64,000 nucleotides of DNA from Agromyces flavus (GCF_900104685.1 NZ_LT629755.1:1798001-1862000), one strand, 5' to 3'; shown: positions 16,301 to 25,381, numbered from the stretch's first letter. Numbers and translations: made by a program. The notes: generated by a model from the sequence alone, not told the origin.

Positions 16301-18670
16301 TCATGTGGTCGGCACGGTCGTCCGATCCCGAGGATCCGGTTCGAGGTCGTCCTGGTCGGCCACGCCGCCGGCGTCGTCCGGCGAGCCGGTCGTCGCGCCG
16401 GGAATCGCGGGGGCGGCGTGCACCCCGTGCGTCCGATCCTGTCGGGCGAGCCGGCTCGGCCACCAGATCGCACGGCCGATGTCGTAGGCCGCCGCCGGCA
16501 CGAGCAGCGTGCGCACGAGGAACGTGTCCAGCAGCACGCCGAACGCGACGATGAACGAGATCTGCGCGAGGAACAGGATGGGCAGCACGCCCAGTGCGGC
16601 GAACGTCGCCGCGAGCACGAGTCCCGCGGACGTGATCACCCCGCCGGTGAGCCGCAGTCCGCGCAGTATGCCCTCGCGCGTGCCATGCGCGACCGACTCC
16701 TCGCGTACCCGCGTCATCAGGAAGATGTTGTAGTCGACGCCGAGTGCGACGAGGAACACGAACCCGAAGAGCGGGACGGACGGATCGGCACCGGGGAATC
16801 CGAAGACGTACTCGAACACCAGTGCGGAGACGCCGAGCGCGGCCGCGAAGGACAGCACGACGCTCGCGATGAGCAGCAGCGGCGCGACGATCGACCGCAG
16901 CAGGAGCATGAGGATCAGGAGGATCGCGAGCAGCACGAGCGGGATGATGAGGCGCTGGTCGGCGACCGCCGCCGCGTTCGTGTCGAGCGCCACGGCCGTC
17001 GGTCCGCCGACGAGCACGTCCGTGCCGACGTCGTCGAGGCGCTCGCGGAGCTCGCTCACCGTGGCCTCGGCCTCTGCGGAGTCGGCCGGGTCGTCGAGGG
17101 TCGCCTGGACCAGGACGGTGCCGTCGACGACGGTGGGGTCCGGCGCCGGCGTGCCGGGCGGCCCGAACGCCTGGATGTCGTCCTCGGTCACGGGTGCGCT
17201 GCCGGCAGGCGACTCGGATGAGACGACCGCGACGGAGGCGACCCCGGGCGTGTCGAGCGCGAGGTCCGCCATCGCCTGAAGCTCGTCCTCCGGACCGATG
17301 ATCACGGCGGGCGTGCCGGATCCGCCGGGGTAGTGCTCGCTGACGAGCGCCTGCCCGTCGCGCGCCTGCGACTCGCCGAGCACGAACTCGCTCGACGGCA
17401 CGCCGTCGGCGTCGAGTCGCGCGAGTCCGAGCGCCATGACGCCGAGCAGCAGCGTCGAGATGATCCACACCGTGCGCGGGCGGCGGGCGACCAGGCGGCC
17501 GATCGCGCCCCAGAGCCCGCGCTCCCCCGAGACCGACGGGTCGAGCACGGTGGCGTGCCGGCCGTGGTCGGCCGAGGTCGCGTCCGCGTCGGTCGCGACA
17601 TCCGCTCGGGGCAGGCGTCGCGGCCAGAACGCGACGCGACCCGCCCAGAGCAGGAGCGCGGGCAGCAGCGTGAGCGCCGCGAGCAGCGCGAACGCGATGC
17701 CGATGGCGGCGACCGGGCCGAGCACCTTGTTCGAGTTGAGCTGGCTCGCGAGGAGGATCAGCAGGCCCACGATGACCGTGCCCGCCGAGGCGGCGATCGG
17801 TTCCCACGCACCGCAGAGCGCGGCCCACGTCGCATCCCACTTGCGGTCGTGCTGCCCGAGCGCCTCGCGGTAGCGCGCGATGTAGAGCAGCGCGTAGTCG
17901 GTCGCGGCGCCGATGACGAGGATGAAGAGGATGCCCTGCGTCTGGCCCGAGAGCACCAGGACGCCGGCCTTCGCCAGCTGCACGACCGTGAACACCGAGG
18001 CCGTGAGCGCCGTGAGGCTCGTGAACAGCACGATGATCGGCAGCAGCGGCGACCGGTAGACGACGATGAGGATGACGAACACCGCCGCGAGCGCGACGGC
18101 GAGCAGGAGTCCGTCGATGCCGGCGAAGGCCTCGACGAGGTCGGCGGTGAAGCCGGCGGGCCCGGTGACCGCTGCCGTCGTGCCGTCGATCGGCTGGTCG
18201 GCGACCAGCGCGCGCATCTCCTCGACCACCGCGCCCGATCCGGCCTCGCCGTCGCCCGGCGCGATCGAAGCGACGAACTGCGCGGCCTCGCCGTCGTCGG
18301 ACGGGATGAGCGGTGAGGTCTCGTCGGCGACGACGCCGTCGATGTCGAGCATGCCGTCGCGGAGCGCCTCGACATCATCGAGCTGCGCCGCGGTCAGGTC
18401 GGACCCGTCGTCGCTCGCGACGATGACGATCGCCGGCACGTTGTCGGAGTCGCGGAACCCGTCCTGGAGCTCGTTCACCTCGGTCGCCTCGGCCGACGCG
18501 GGGAGGAACGACGCCTGGTCGTTCTGCTGGACGTCGGAGAGGGTTCCGAACGCGGCGCCGCCCGCGCCGAACAGCGCGAACCACACGAGGATGAGGACGG
18601 TGGGGATCAGGACCCGGAGCCACGCCGGGACGCGCCCGGTCGCCCGGGAGGAGGCAGCAGTCGTGTTCAT
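16301..18670 (-). CDS. MMPL-family RND-type transporter
   Basis: This 789-residue membrane protein has the two-fold MMPL/SSD layout: a first transmembrane segment, a soluble loop (about 40-180), five to six hydrophobic segments, then a repeat of the pattern from residue about 400. Motifs include GAATDYALLYIARYREAL in the first half and ALGVDYNIFLMTRVREE in the second, both holding the Asp-Tyr pair that relays protons in MmpL proteins. Homologues export lipids, drugs or siderophores; the substrate is unknown. The C-terminal 60 residues are Asp/Pro/Thr-rich and look cytoplasmic. TAGCGT eight bases upstream of ATG supports the start. Confidence 0.9.
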   Translation of the reverse strand: MNTTAASSRATGRVPAWLRVLIPTVLILVWFALFGAGGAAFGTLSDVQQNDQASFLPASAEATEVNELQDGFRDSDNVPAIVIVASDDGSDLTAAQLDDVEALRDGMLDIDGVVADETSPLIPSDDGEAAQFVASIAPGDGEAGSGAVVEEMRALVADQPIDGTTAAVTGPAGFTADLVEAFAGIDGLLLAVALAAVFVILIVVYRSPLLPIIVLFTSLTALTASVFTVVQLAKAGVLVLSGQTQGILFILVIGAATDYALLYIARYREALGQHDRKWDATWAALCGAWEPIAASAGTVIVGLLILLASQLNSNKVLGPVAAIGIAFALLAALTLLPALLLWAGRVAFWPRRLPRADVATDADATSADHGRHATVLDPSVSGERGLWGAIGRLVARRPRTVWIISTLLLGVMALGLARLDADGVPSSEFVLGESQARDGQALVSEHYPGGSGTPAVIIGPEDELQAMADLALDTPGVASVAVVSSESPAGSAPVTEDDIQAFGPPGTPAPDPTVVDGTVLVQATLDDPADSAEAEATVSELRERLDDVGTDVLVGGPTAVALDTNAAAVADQRLIIPLVLLAILLILMLLLRSIVAPLLLIASVVLSFAAALGVSALVFEYVFGFPGADPSVPLFGFVFLVALGVDYNIFLMTRVREESVAHGTREGILRGLRLTGGVITSAGLVLAATFAALGVLPILFLAQISFIVAFGVLLDTFLVRTLLVPAAAYDIGRAIWWPSRLARQDRTHGVHAAPAIPGATTGSPDDAGGVADQDDLEPDPRDRTTVPTT

Positions 18671-18678
18671 CGTCCTCG

Positions 18679-18684
18679 ACGCTA
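18679..18684 (-). promoter_or_regulatory. -10 hexamer TAGCGT of the MMPL gene (leaderless)
   Basis: TAGCGT on the minus strand ends eight bases before ATG 18670. A TTGACG lies 21 bases further upstream, too far for a standard -35. Confidence 0.42.
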
Positions 18685-18766
18685 CGAGGCGGATGCCGCG
18701 ACGCGCGTCAATCGAAAGTTCGGACCCGCACGGCGTCGACGGGCGCCGGTCGCCCCGGCGGCGAGG

Positions 18767-19024
18767 TCAGTCGACCAGCGCGCCGTGCCCCGACTGGACG
18801 GTGCGGATGCGCGTGAGCACGAGCGCGCGCAGCTCCTCGGGTGCGCTCTCGCGGCACGCGCGCTGCACGACCTCGGTGATGGTGACGCCGACCCGCAGCT
18901 CCGCACGGCAGTCCGCGCAGTTCTCGACGTGCTCGCGGATGTCGGCGGCATCCTCGCGGCACAGCTCGTTGTGGAGGTACTCCTCGAGTTCGGCCCTGGC
19001 CTTCTCGCAGCCGCAGTCGGTCAT
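18767..19024 (-). CDS. rsrA: Redox-sensing zinc anti-sigma factor (RsrA-like)
   Basis: This 85-residue ZAS-domain anti-sigma factor holds SigR inactive until its zinc-thiol centre is oxidised. The zinc-binding pattern H32-x3-C36-x2-C39 (HVENCADC) is present, with further cysteines at C4, C6 and C22 that can form the trigger disulfide. The N-terminus ([17 protein letters not shown]) matches the mycothiol-system anti-sigma-R family. Its start overlaps the sigR stop (ATGA), coupling translation and keeping sigma and anti-sigma in balance. Confidence 0.92.
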   Translation of the reverse strand: MTDCGCEKARAELEEYLHNELCREDAADIREHVENCADCRAELRVGVTITEVVQRACRESAPEELRALVLTRIRTVQSGHGALVD

Positions 19025-19665
19025 TTCGCGCTCCTGGTGGTTCGTGCCGCCGGCTGCGCTGCGGCGAAGCCGCGCTCGCGGGCGTAGTCGGCGAGGGACT
19101 CGCGCAGCAGTCGCCGGCCACGGTGCAGGCGGCTCATCACGGTCCCGATCGGGGTGTTCATCATGTCGGCGATCTCCTGGTAGGAGAATCCCTCGACGTC
19201 GGCGAAGTACACGGCGAGGCGGAAGTCCTCGGGCAGCGCCTGCAGCGCATCCTTGACGGCGGAGTCGGGCAGGTGGTCGATCGCCTCGGCCTCGGCCGAC
19301 CGGCTCGCGGTCGCGGTCGTCGACTCGGCACCGCCGAGCTGCCAGTCCTCGAGGTCGTCGATCGTGCCCTGGTACGGTTCCCGCTGCTTCTTGCGGTACG
19401 TGTTGATGAAGGTGTTCGTCAGGATGCGGTAGAGCCACGCCTTGAGGTTGGTGCCCTGCGTGAAGGACGCGAACGCCGCGTACGCCTTCACGAACGTCTC
19501 CTGCACGAGGTCCTGCGCGTCGGCGGGGTTCTTCGTCATGCGGAGCGCCGCCGCATAGAGCTGGTCGATGAACGGGAGCGCCTGCTCCTCGAACAGCGCG
19601 CCGAGGTCGCGCGTCTCGTCGTCGACCGATGCCTCGGTCGGGGTCGCAGTGTCATCGGCGCTCAT
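19021..19665 (-). CDS. sigR: ECF sigma factor SigR (thiol-oxidative stress)
   Basis: This 214-residue group 4 sigma factor contains region 2 ([20 protein letters not shown], then FVKAYAAF and [23 protein letters not shown]) and region 4 ([16 protein letters not shown], then [28 protein letters not shown]). The sequence is very close to Streptomyces SigR and mycobacterial SigH, which turn on thioredoxin, mycothiol and protease genes under disulfide stress. I chose ATG 19665 because TAGGAT lies eight bases ahead. The frame also extends to GTG 19728, which has a perfectly spaced AAGGAG, so a longer isoform like Streptomyces SigR' is possible. Confidence 0.93.
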   Translation of the reverse strand: MSADDTATPTEASVDDETRDLGALFEEQALPFIDQLYAAALRMTKNPADAQDLVQETFVKAYAAFASFTQGTNLKAWLYRILTNTFINTYRKKQREPYQGTIDDLEDWQLGGAESTTATASRSAEAEAIDHLPDSAVKDALQALPEDFRLAVYFADVEGFSYQEIADMMNTPIGTVMSRLHRGRRLLRESLADYARERGFAAAQPAARTTRSAK

Positions 19666-19673
19666 CAGGGGCC

Positions 19674-19679
19674 ATCCTA
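19674..19679 (-). promoter_or_regulatory. -10 hexamer TAGGAT for the short SigR form
   Basis: TAGGAT on the minus strand ends eight bases before ATG 19665 and would give a leaderless mRNA encoding the 214-residue form. Confidence 0.45.
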
Positions 19680-19727
19680 GATCGTCGGCCTGCAAGCCGG
19701 CCGGGCGCTCGAGCACCGCTACGGACA

Positions 19728-19743
19728 CGCGCACCATCTCCTT
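19728..19743 (-). promoter_or_regulatory. Ribosome-binding site for a possible longer SigR isoform
   Basis: AAGGAG (minus strand, 19743-19738) lies nine bases before an in-frame GTG whose first base is 19728. Initiation here adds 21 residues to SigR. The ATG at 19737 abuts the same AAGGAG and is too close to use it. Confidence 0.45.
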
Positions 19744-19760
19744 CCCCGTTCGCCGGACGC

Positions 19761-19766
19761 TACTGT
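19761..19766 (+). promoter_or_regulatory. -10 hexamer TACTGT of aroA (leaderless)
   Basis: TACTGT ends nine bases before ATG 19776. No ribosome-binding site precedes that ATG, so a leaderless or nearly leaderless mRNA is the simplest reading. Confidence 0.45.
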
Positions 19767-19775
19767 TGGTAACCG

Positions 19776-21146
19776 ATGCAGGTATCGAGGTATTCCGCGC
19801 CCGAGTTCGACCCGTACGGCGACCAGCGCCCCGTCGAGGGCGATGGCGGATGGCACGCGCCCGTCGCCTCCGCGCCGCTCTCCGCCCACCTCTCGCTCCC
19901 CGGTTCGAAGTCGCTGACGAACCGCGAGCTCGTGCTCGCGGCGCTCGCCGACGGACCGTCCGTGCTGCACGCGCCGCTCTGGTCGCGCGACAGCGACCTC
20001 ATGGTCGAGGGTCTGCGTCAGCTCGGCACGCGATTCGAGCGGATCCCGGGCACCGGCGGATTCGGCGACGACCTGCGCGTGATCCCGGCCGATGAGCTCC
20101 TCGGATCGACCACGATCGACTGCGGCCTCGCCGGCACGGTCATGCGCTTCCTCCCGCCGGTCGCGGCGCTCGCCCTCGGTCCCACGACGTTCGACGGCGA
20201 CGAGGCGGCGTACCGCCGGCCGATGCGCGGGGTCATCGACGGGCTCCGCGGCGTCGGCGTCGACCTCGACGACGACGGTCGCGGCACGCTCCCGTTCACG
20301 GTGCACGGGTTCGGTCGCGTCGAGGGCGGCGAACTGGCGATCGACGCGTCGGCCTCGAGCCAGTTCGTCTCGGGCCTGCTGCTGTCGGCACCGCGCTTCG
20401 AGCGCGGCCTCGACCTCACGCACTCAGGCGAGCGCCTGCCGAGCCTCCCGCACATCGAGATGACGATCGACGCGCTCGCCCGCCGCGGGGTCGCGGTCGA
20501 GCAGCCGGCCGTCGGCCGCTGGCGCATCGCCCCGGGCCCGATCGCCGCGCGCGACGTCGATATCGAGCCCGACCTGTCGAACGCGGCACCGTTCCTCGTC
20601 GGGGCGCTCGTCGCGGGCGGCTCGGTCACGATCAGCGGATGGCCCGCCGACACGACGCAGGTGGGCGCACAGCTGGCCGATCTCCTCACGCGCTTCGGCG
20701 CCCGAGTGGATCGCGACGCCGACCGGCTCACGGTGCATGCGCCCCCCGTCGCCGAGAGCGGCGGACGCGGCATCCGCGGCGCCGATCTCGACCTGTCCGA
20801 GGCCGGCGAGCTGGTCCCCAACCTCGTGGCGCTCGCGGCGTTCGCCGACGGGCCGAGCGAGTTCACGGGCATCGGCCACATCCGCCATCACGAGACCGAC
20901 CGGCTCGCGGCGCTCGCCGCCGAGTTGAACGGCCTCGGCGGTCGCGTCACCGAGCTCGAGGACGGCCTGCGGATCGAACCGGCACCGCTGCACGGCGGCG
21001 AGTGGAAGGCGTATGCCGATCACCGTATGGCCACGACCGGCGCCATCGTGGGCCTCGCCGTCGAGGGGGTCGTCGTCGACGACATCGGATCCACTTCCAA
21101 GACCCTGCCGCAGTTCACCGCGCTCTGGGAGCAGATGCTCGGATGA
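19776..21146 (+). CDS. aroA: 3-phosphoshikimate 1-carboxyvinyltransferase (EPSP synthase)
   Basis: This 456-residue enzyme condenses shikimate-3-phosphate with phosphoenolpyruvate in the chorismate pathway. It carries [18 protein letters not shown] near residue 42 (substrate-binding Lys/Ser/Arg), [10 protein letters not shown] (the phosphoenolpyruvate loop, with LAG in place of the common NAG), [12 protein letters not shown], and the C-terminal [10 protein letters not shown] and [10 protein letters not shown] segments. It is cytosolic. It overlaps rsgA by four bases, an arrangement conserved in other actinobacteria including M. tuberculosis neighbours. Confidence 0.95.
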   Translation: MQVSRYSAPEFDPYGDQRPVEGDGGWHAPVASAPLSAHLSLPGSKSLTNRELVLAALADGPSVLHAPLWSRDSDLMVEGLRQLGTRFERIPGTGGFGDDLRVIPADELLGSTTIDCGLAGTVMRFLPPVAALALGPTTFDGDEAAYRRPMRGVIDGLRGVGVDLDDDGRGTLPFTVHGFGRVEGGELAIDASASSQFVSGLLLSAPRFERGLDLTHSGERLPSLPHIEMTIDALARRGVAVEQPAVGRWRIAPGPIAARDVDIEPDLSNAAPFLVGALVAGGSVTISGWPADTTQVGAQLADLLTRFGARVDRDADRLTVHAPPVAESGGRGIRGADLDLSEAGELVPNLVALAAFADGPSEFTGIGHIRHHETDRLAALAAELNGLGGRVTELEDGLRIEPAPLHGGEWKAYADHRMATTGAIVGLAVEGVVVDDIGSTSKTLPQFTALWEQMLG

Positions 21147-22180
21147 GCTGGTGGGAGACGGACGACGACGAGGACGAGCCCGAATACGACGAGTCCGACG
21201 TCCGCGTCCGTCCCAACCGACGCGGCAGCCGGCCCCGCACCAAGGTGCGTCCCGAACATGCCGACGCCGTCATGGGCGTCGTGCTCGGCGTCGACCGCGG
21301 CCGCTACACGGTCATCGTCGACGAGGGCGGCCCCGACGAGCGGGAGATCACGGCGGCGCGCGCGAGCGAGCTGCGCCGCAAGTCGGTCGTCACCGGCGAC
21401 CGGGTCGACCTCGTCGGCGACACCTCCGGTGAGGAGGGCTCGCTCGCGCGAATCGTCCGGATCCAGGACCGGACGACCCTCCTGCGCCGCAGCGCCGATG
21501 ACACCGACGCCGTCGAACGCGTGATCGTGGCGAACGCCGACCAGATGCTCATCGTGATCGCCGCCGCCAACCCCGAACCGCGCGTGCGGCTCGTCGACCG
21601 ATATCTCGTCGCCGCGTACGACGCGGGCATCGCGCCGCTCGTGTGCGTCACGAAGACCGACCTCGCCGACCCCGCGCCGTTCCTGGCCAACTTCGCCGGT
21701 CTCGACCTCCCGGTGTTCCTCAGCCGGGCCGACGACATGCCGATCGGCGAGATCACCGACCGGCTCGTGGGCCACCGCACCGTCTTCGTCGGACACTCGG
21801 GCGTGGGCAAGTCCACGCTCGTGAACGCCCTCGTGCCCGATGCCAACCGTGCGACCGGGCACGTCAACGTGGTCACCGGGCGCGGACGGCACACGTCGTC
21901 GTCGACCGTCTCGCTCCGCCTCCACGACGGCGATCGCACGGGCTGGGTGATCGACACGCCGGGCGTGCGCTCGTTCGGCCTGGGCCACGTGGACCCGGCG
22001 AACATCCTCGGCGCGTTCGCGGACCTCGCGCGCGTGGCCGAGGACTGCCCGCGCGGCTGCACCCACCTGCCGGACTCGCCCGACTGCGCCATCATCGAGG
22101 CGGTCGAGGCCGGCGAGCTCGGCGAGGCGGGGCGCGTGCGGCTCGACTCGCTGCAGCGGTTGCTCGCGACCTTCGCGTGA
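21143..22180 (+). CDS. rsgA: Ribosome small subunit-dependent GTPase A
   Basis: This 345-residue circularly permuted GTPase assists late 30S subunit maturation. An acidic N-terminus (WWETDDDEDEPEYDESD) precedes an OB-fold. The permuted G-domain has TKTD (G4) ahead of GHSGVGKSTLVNAL (G1, near residue 217) and DTPG (G3). The C-terminal zinc site appears as CPRGCTHLPDSPDC. The start overlaps the aroA stop (ATGA), so the two are translationally coupled. Confidence 0.94.
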   Translation: MSWWETDDDEDEPEYDESDVRVRPNRRGSRPRTKVRPEHADAVMGVVLGVDRGRYTVIVDEGGPDEREITAARASELRRKSVVTGDRVDLVGDTSGEEGSLARIVRIQDRTTLLRRSADDTDAVERVIVANADQMLIVIAAANPEPRVRLVDRYLVAAYDAGIAPLVCVTKTDLADPAPFLANFAGLDLPVFLSRADDMPIGEITDRLVGHRTVFVGHSGVGKSTLVNALVPDANRATGHVNVVTGRGRHTSSSTVSLRLHDGDRTGWVIDTPGVRSFGLGHVDPANILGAFADLARVAEDCPRGCTHLPDSPDCAIIEAVEAGELGEAGRVRLDSLQRLLATFA

Positions 22181-22239
22181 TCGCCCGCGGCGTCGCCTCG
22201 CGGGGTCCGTCTCGCGGCGTCCACGTCGCCGCGCGCGTC

Positions 22240-22245
22240 TACGAT
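22240..22245 (+). promoter_or_regulatory. -10 hexamer TACGAT of bcp (leaderless)
   Basis: TACGAT ends six bases before ATG 22252. The intervening CGAGGG is too close to the ATG to serve as a ribosome-binding site. Confidence 0.45.
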
Positions 22246-22251
22246 CGAGGG

Positions 22252-22728
22252 ATGACCGACGCTCGACTCGCCGCCGGCGACCTCGCCCCCGACTTCACCC
22301 TTCCCGACCAGGACGGCAATCCCGTCACGCTGTCGGCGCTGCGCGGGCAGAAGGTGGTGCTCTACTTCTACCCCGAGGCCATGACGCCCGGATGCACGAC
22401 CGAGGCCTGCGACTTCCGCGACAGCCTCAACTCGTTCGCGGCCGCCGGCGTGCGCGTGGTCGGCGTCTCCAAGGACGCCACGGCCAAGCTCAAGACCTTC
22501 GCCGAGCGCGACCACCTGAACTTCCCGCTGCTCTCCGACACCGACCTCGCGGTCCAGCAGGCCTACGGCGCGTGGGGCGAGAAGAGCCTCTACGGCAAGA
22601 CCGTCACCGGGTCCATCCGATCGACGTTCGTCATCGACGAGGACGGCCGGATCGAGCAGCCCATGTACAACGTCAAGGCCACCGGGCACGTCGCCCGAAT
22701 CCGCAAGGAGCTCGGCCTGGAGGCGTAG
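22252..22728 (+). CDS. bcp: Thioredoxin-dependent thiol peroxidase (bacterioferritin comigratory protein)
   Basis: This 158-residue atypical 2-Cys peroxiredoxin reduces hydroperoxides with thioredoxin. The peroxidatic cysteine is C48 in AMTPGCTTEAC, and C53, five residues on, is the resolving cysteine of the Bcp/PrxQ alpha type. VVLYFYPEA and STFVIDEDG complete the fold. It follows rsgA by about 70 bases and converges on a small membrane-protein gene. SigR/SigH regulons often include thiol peroxidases, but no SigR promoter is visible here. Confidence 0.93.
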   Translation: MTDARLAAGDLAPDFTLPDQDGNPVTLSALRGQKVVLYFYPEAMTPGCTTEACDFRDSLNSFAAAGVRVVGVSKDATAKLKTFAERDHLNFPLLSDTDLAVQQAYGAWGEKSLYGKTVTGSIRSTFVIDEDGRIEQPMYNVKATGHVARIRKELGLEA

Positions 22729-22731
22729 GGC

Positions 22732-23193
22732 TCAGCCCCGCCGGTCCTCGGGGTGCGAGTACGCCTCGCGGACCGGCCGCCACAGCAGCAGGCCGATCAC
22801 CGTCACGGCGGGGATGAGCAGCGCCCACCCGAGATCGGGGCGCGCGAAGAGGCCCTGGAAGGCGCCCACGGCGACCGACAGCTGCAGGACCTGCCACACG
22901 ATGGCCGCCGCGCGCGACCACGGCGCGCGATGAGCGGATGCCACGGCGATCGCACTCACCCAGGCGGCGCCGATCGCGACCAGGACGATCAACGCGACGG
23001 CCATGGCGAACGACGACGGCCGCAGCACCAGCAGGTCGACCACGAGCCAGACGAGGACCGCGATGAGCGCGCCCGCCTCGGCGAAGAGCAGCGCCGTGAC
23101 GGTGACGACGGCCGCCCGCACTCCGCCGCGCACGGGCACGTCACGGGGCCCGTCGACCGCCTCGTCGGGACCCGTCCCGGGCCGTTGATTCAC
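22732..23193 (-). CDS. Conserved hypothetical membrane protein
   Basis: This 153-residue protein has four strongly hydrophobic segments (about residues 27-55, 62-85, 97-112 and 121-138) with short charged ends. No catalytic or binding motif was recognised. It starts at GTG 23193 behind a GGGAG ribosome-binding site. Its stop is three bases from the bcp stop (convergent). It shares the 202-base upstream region with whiB1, transcribed the other way. Confidence 0.7.
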   Translation of the reverse strand: MNQRPGTGPDEAVDGPRDVPVRGGVRAAVVTVTALLFAEAGALIAVLVWLVVDLLVLRPSSFAMAVALIVLVAIGAAWVSAIAVASAHRAPWSRAAAIVWQVLQLSVAVGAFQGLFARPDLGWALLIPAVTVIGLLLWRPVREAYSHPEDRRG

Positions 23194-23395
23194 AGGGTTC
23201 TCCCGAAGTGCACTCTTGATTCGCTTCCATGCCTATGCGACCATTTACGAGGCCGAATTGATGCTCACAGGGACGTGAGCCGATCGCTCCCACGATCCTA
23301 CTTCCCGAGATTCGGCTTTCCCCCTGCAGCACACGCCGGTTCCCGGCGGCGCACGCGTGCGTCCGCTGCGAACCGACAACACAAGGAGCATCTCC

Positions 23396-23644
23396 ATGGA
23401 TTGGCGCGACAAAGCCGCCTGCCTCACCGCCGACCCCGAACTGTTCTTCCCGGTCGGCAACACCGGTCCGGCCGTCGACCAGATCGAGAAGGCCAAGGCG
23501 GTCTGCGCCCGATGCACTGTGACCGAGCTCTGCCTCCAGTACGCCCTCGAGACCGGTCAGGACTCGGGCGTGTGGGGTGGCCTCAGCGAGGACGAGCGAC
23601 GCGCCCTGAAGCGCCGTGCCGCTCGCGCCCGTCGCGCCGGCTGA
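23396..23644 (+). CDS. whiB1: WhiB-family iron-sulfur regulator, WhiB1 type
   Basis: This 82-residue Wbl protein holds a [4Fe-4S] cluster through C9, C37, C40 and C46 and then a GVWGGLSEDERRALKRR DNA-binding turn and basic tail. MDWRDKAACLTADPELFFPVGNTGPA is the WhiB1 pattern; in mycobacteria WhiB1 is essential, binds the primary sigma factor SigA and responds to nitric oxide. AAGGAG at 23383-23388 fixes the start. The 202-base upstream gap also holds an inverted repeat GCTCAC-N6-GTGAGC near 23263-23280. It faces the PdtaS-like kinase, as in M. tuberculosis (Rv3219/Rv3220c). Confidence 0.92.
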   Translation: MDWRDKAACLTADPELFFPVGNTGPAVDQIEKAKAVCARCTVTELCLQYALETGQDSGVWGGLSEDERRALKRRAARARRAG

Positions 23645-23739
23645 GCCGACGCGAACCGCGCGCCGCGACTCCGGCGGCCATCGGCCGCCCCGCCCGGAGG
23701 CATCCCGGACGGCGCGTCACTCCCCGCAGCACCCGAACC

Positions 23740-23773
23740 GGAACGGCACCCGCGCTCGCGCGGGTGCCGTTCC
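23740..23773. terminator. Bidirectional hairpin between whiB1 and the PdtaS-like gene
   Basis: GGAACGGCACCCGCGC (23740-23755) is exactly complementary to 23758-23773, a 16-bp stem around TC. It lies between convergent genes and should terminate both. No T-run follows. Confidence 0.8.
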
Positions 23774-23818
23774 CCGTTCCGTGGCGCGCCCAGCCGGTCG
23801 CCCGGCTCGGGCCGACAT

Positions 23819-25312
23819 TCAGGCCGCGGTGATCCAGCGCAGGGGCACCTCGATCGTGACCTCGGTGCCGCTGCCCATGACGGTGTGCCAGTCGATGGTG
23901 CCGCCGAGCTCGCCCTGGATGAGCGTGCGCACGATCTGCGTGCCGAGTCCTTCTCCGACGCGTCCCTCGGGCAGGCCCGAACCCGTGTCGCGCACCTGGA
24001 CGGTCAGCATCGTGTCGGTCCGCCCCGCGATCACCTCGACATCGCCCTCCTGACCCGCGAGGCCGTGCTCGACGGCGTTCGTGACCAGCTCGGTGAGGGC
24101 GAGGGCGAGCGGAGTGGCGTACTCGCTCGGGAGCACGCCGAACATGCCCGACTTCTTGGGGTGCGCGGTCGTGTTGTGCGCCGCCGCGACCTCGGCGACC
24201 AGCAGCAGCGCGCGATCGAACACCTGGTCGAAGTCGACGTTCTGGCTGAGGCCCTCGGAGAGCGTGTCGTGCACGACCGCGATCGCGCCGACCCTCCGCA
24301 TCGCCTGCGTCAACGCCTCGCGCGCCTCGTCGGAGTGGGTGCGCCGCGCCTGGATGCGCAGCAGCGAGGCGACCGTCTGCAGGTTGTTCTTGACCCGATG
24401 GTGGATCTCCCGGATCGTCGCATCCTTCGTGATGAGCTCCTGCTCCTGGTGGCGGAGCTCGGTCACGTCGCGGGTGAGCACGATCGCGCCGATCCGCTCG
24501 CCGCGGCGACGGATCGGGATGGCCCGCAGCGTCACCGTCACCCCGCGCGACTCGACGTCGGTGCGCCACGGTGCGCGACCGGTCACCACGAGCGGGAGGG
24601 ACTCGTCGACGACGAGCTTGCCCGAGAGCAGGCGGGTCGCGACATCCGCGAGCGACTGGCCCTCGAGCTCGTCGTCGAAGCCCATGCGGTTGAACGCGGA
24701 GAGTGCGTTGGGGCTCGCGAAGGTCGTGATCCCGTCGACGTCGAGGCGGATGAGGCCGTCGGACGCACGCGGCGCGCCCCGGCGCGGACCCGTCGGCGCG
24801 CCGAGATCCGGGAAGTCGCCCGAGGCGATCATCTGGAACAGTTCGCCCGCGCAGTCGTTGAACGTGAGCTCCTGGCGACTCGGCGTTCGCGTGGAGCCGA
24901 GGTTGGTGTGCCGCGTGATGACCGCGACGGGCTCGGGCGCGAGCTCGGTGCCCGTGACCGAGAGGCGCCGCATGACCGGCACGGCGCGCACGCGCGTGGG
25001 CATCTCCTCGTACCAGTCGGGCGCCGAGGAATCGACGATGTCGCCGGTGGAGACCGCCTGGGCGACGAGCCCCTTCCACTCCGAGCGGATGGCCTGCCCG
25101 ACGAAGTCGCGGTAGAACAGGGTGGCGGCGCTCGACGGCCGCGAGTGCGCGACCGCGACGAAGTCGTCGTCGCCGGACGGCACCCACAGCACGATGTCGG
25201 CGAACGCCAGGTCGGCGAGCAACTGGAGGTCGCCGACGAGCATGTGCAGCCAGTCGACGTCGGCCTGGCTGCTGCGCCCCTGGGCGAGGACGAGGTCACT
25301 GAGGGTCGACAC
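23819..25312 (-). CDS. pdtaS: PdtaS-like sensor histidine kinase (HisKA_2)
   Basis: This 497-residue soluble kinase has no transmembrane segment. An N-terminal GAF-like domain (residues 1-160) and a PAS domain (about 185-280) precede the HisKA_2 dimerisation helix with REIHHRVKNNLQTVASLL; the first His of that motif, near residue 302, is the likely phosphosite. The ATPase domain has ALTELVTNAVEHG (N-box) and DTGSGLPEG plus GLGTQIVRTL. In M. tuberculosis PdtaS phosphorylates the RNA-binding antiterminator PdtaR; that partner is not in this window. TACGCT six bases before GTG 25312 suggests a leaderless mRNA. Confidence 0.9.
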   Translation of the reverse strand: MSTLSDLVLAQGRSSQADVDWLHMLVGDLQLLADLAFADIVLWVPSGDDDFVAVAHSRPSSAATLFYRDFVGQAIRSEWKGLVAQAVSTGDIVDSSAPDWYEEMPTRVRAVPVMRRLSVTGTELAPEPVAVITRHTNLGSTRTPSRQELTFNDCAGELFQMIASGDFPDLGAPTGPRRGAPRASDGLIRLDVDGITTFASPNALSAFNRMGFDDELEGQSLADVATRLLSGKLVVDESLPLVVTGRAPWRTDVESRGVTVTLRAIPIRRRGERIGAIVLTRDVTELRHQEQELITKDATIREIHHRVKNNLQTVASLLRIQARRTHSDEAREALTQAMRRVGAIAVVHDTLSEGLSQNVDFDQVFDRALLLVAEVAAAHNTTAHPKKSGMFGVLPSEYATPLALALTELVTNAVEHGLAGQEGDVEVIAGRTDTMLTVQVRDTGSGLPEGRVGEGLGTQIVRTLIQGELGGTIDWHTVMGSGTEVTIEVPLRWITAA

Positions 25313-25318
25313 CCGTCC

Positions 25319-25324
25319 AGCGTA
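25319..25324 (-). promoter_or_regulatory. -10 hexamer TACGCT of pdtaS (leaderless)
   Basis: TACGCT on the minus strand ends six bases before GTG 25312; no ribosome-binding site is available in that interval. Confidence 0.45.
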
Positions 25325-25381
25325 GCGACCCGAGGGCGGTGCCCCTCGCGCGGTCGCAGGTCGCGGGGCGTGCCCCTCGGT

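Noticed and set aside
12205..16473. A 1422-codon open frame on the minus strand opposite kgd
   Set aside because: It is the antisense shadow of a well-defined Kgd protein; its translation is Arg/Leu/Val-repetitive with no family motif.
18656..18711. TTGACG with TAGCGT as a full sigma-70 promoter of the MMPL gene
   Set aside because: The spacer is 21 bases, outside the normal range; only the -10 is retained as a candidate.
23216..23244. TTGATT-N17-GACCAT as the whiB1 promoter
   Set aside because: The -10 matches the consensus poorly; spacing alone is not enough to call it.
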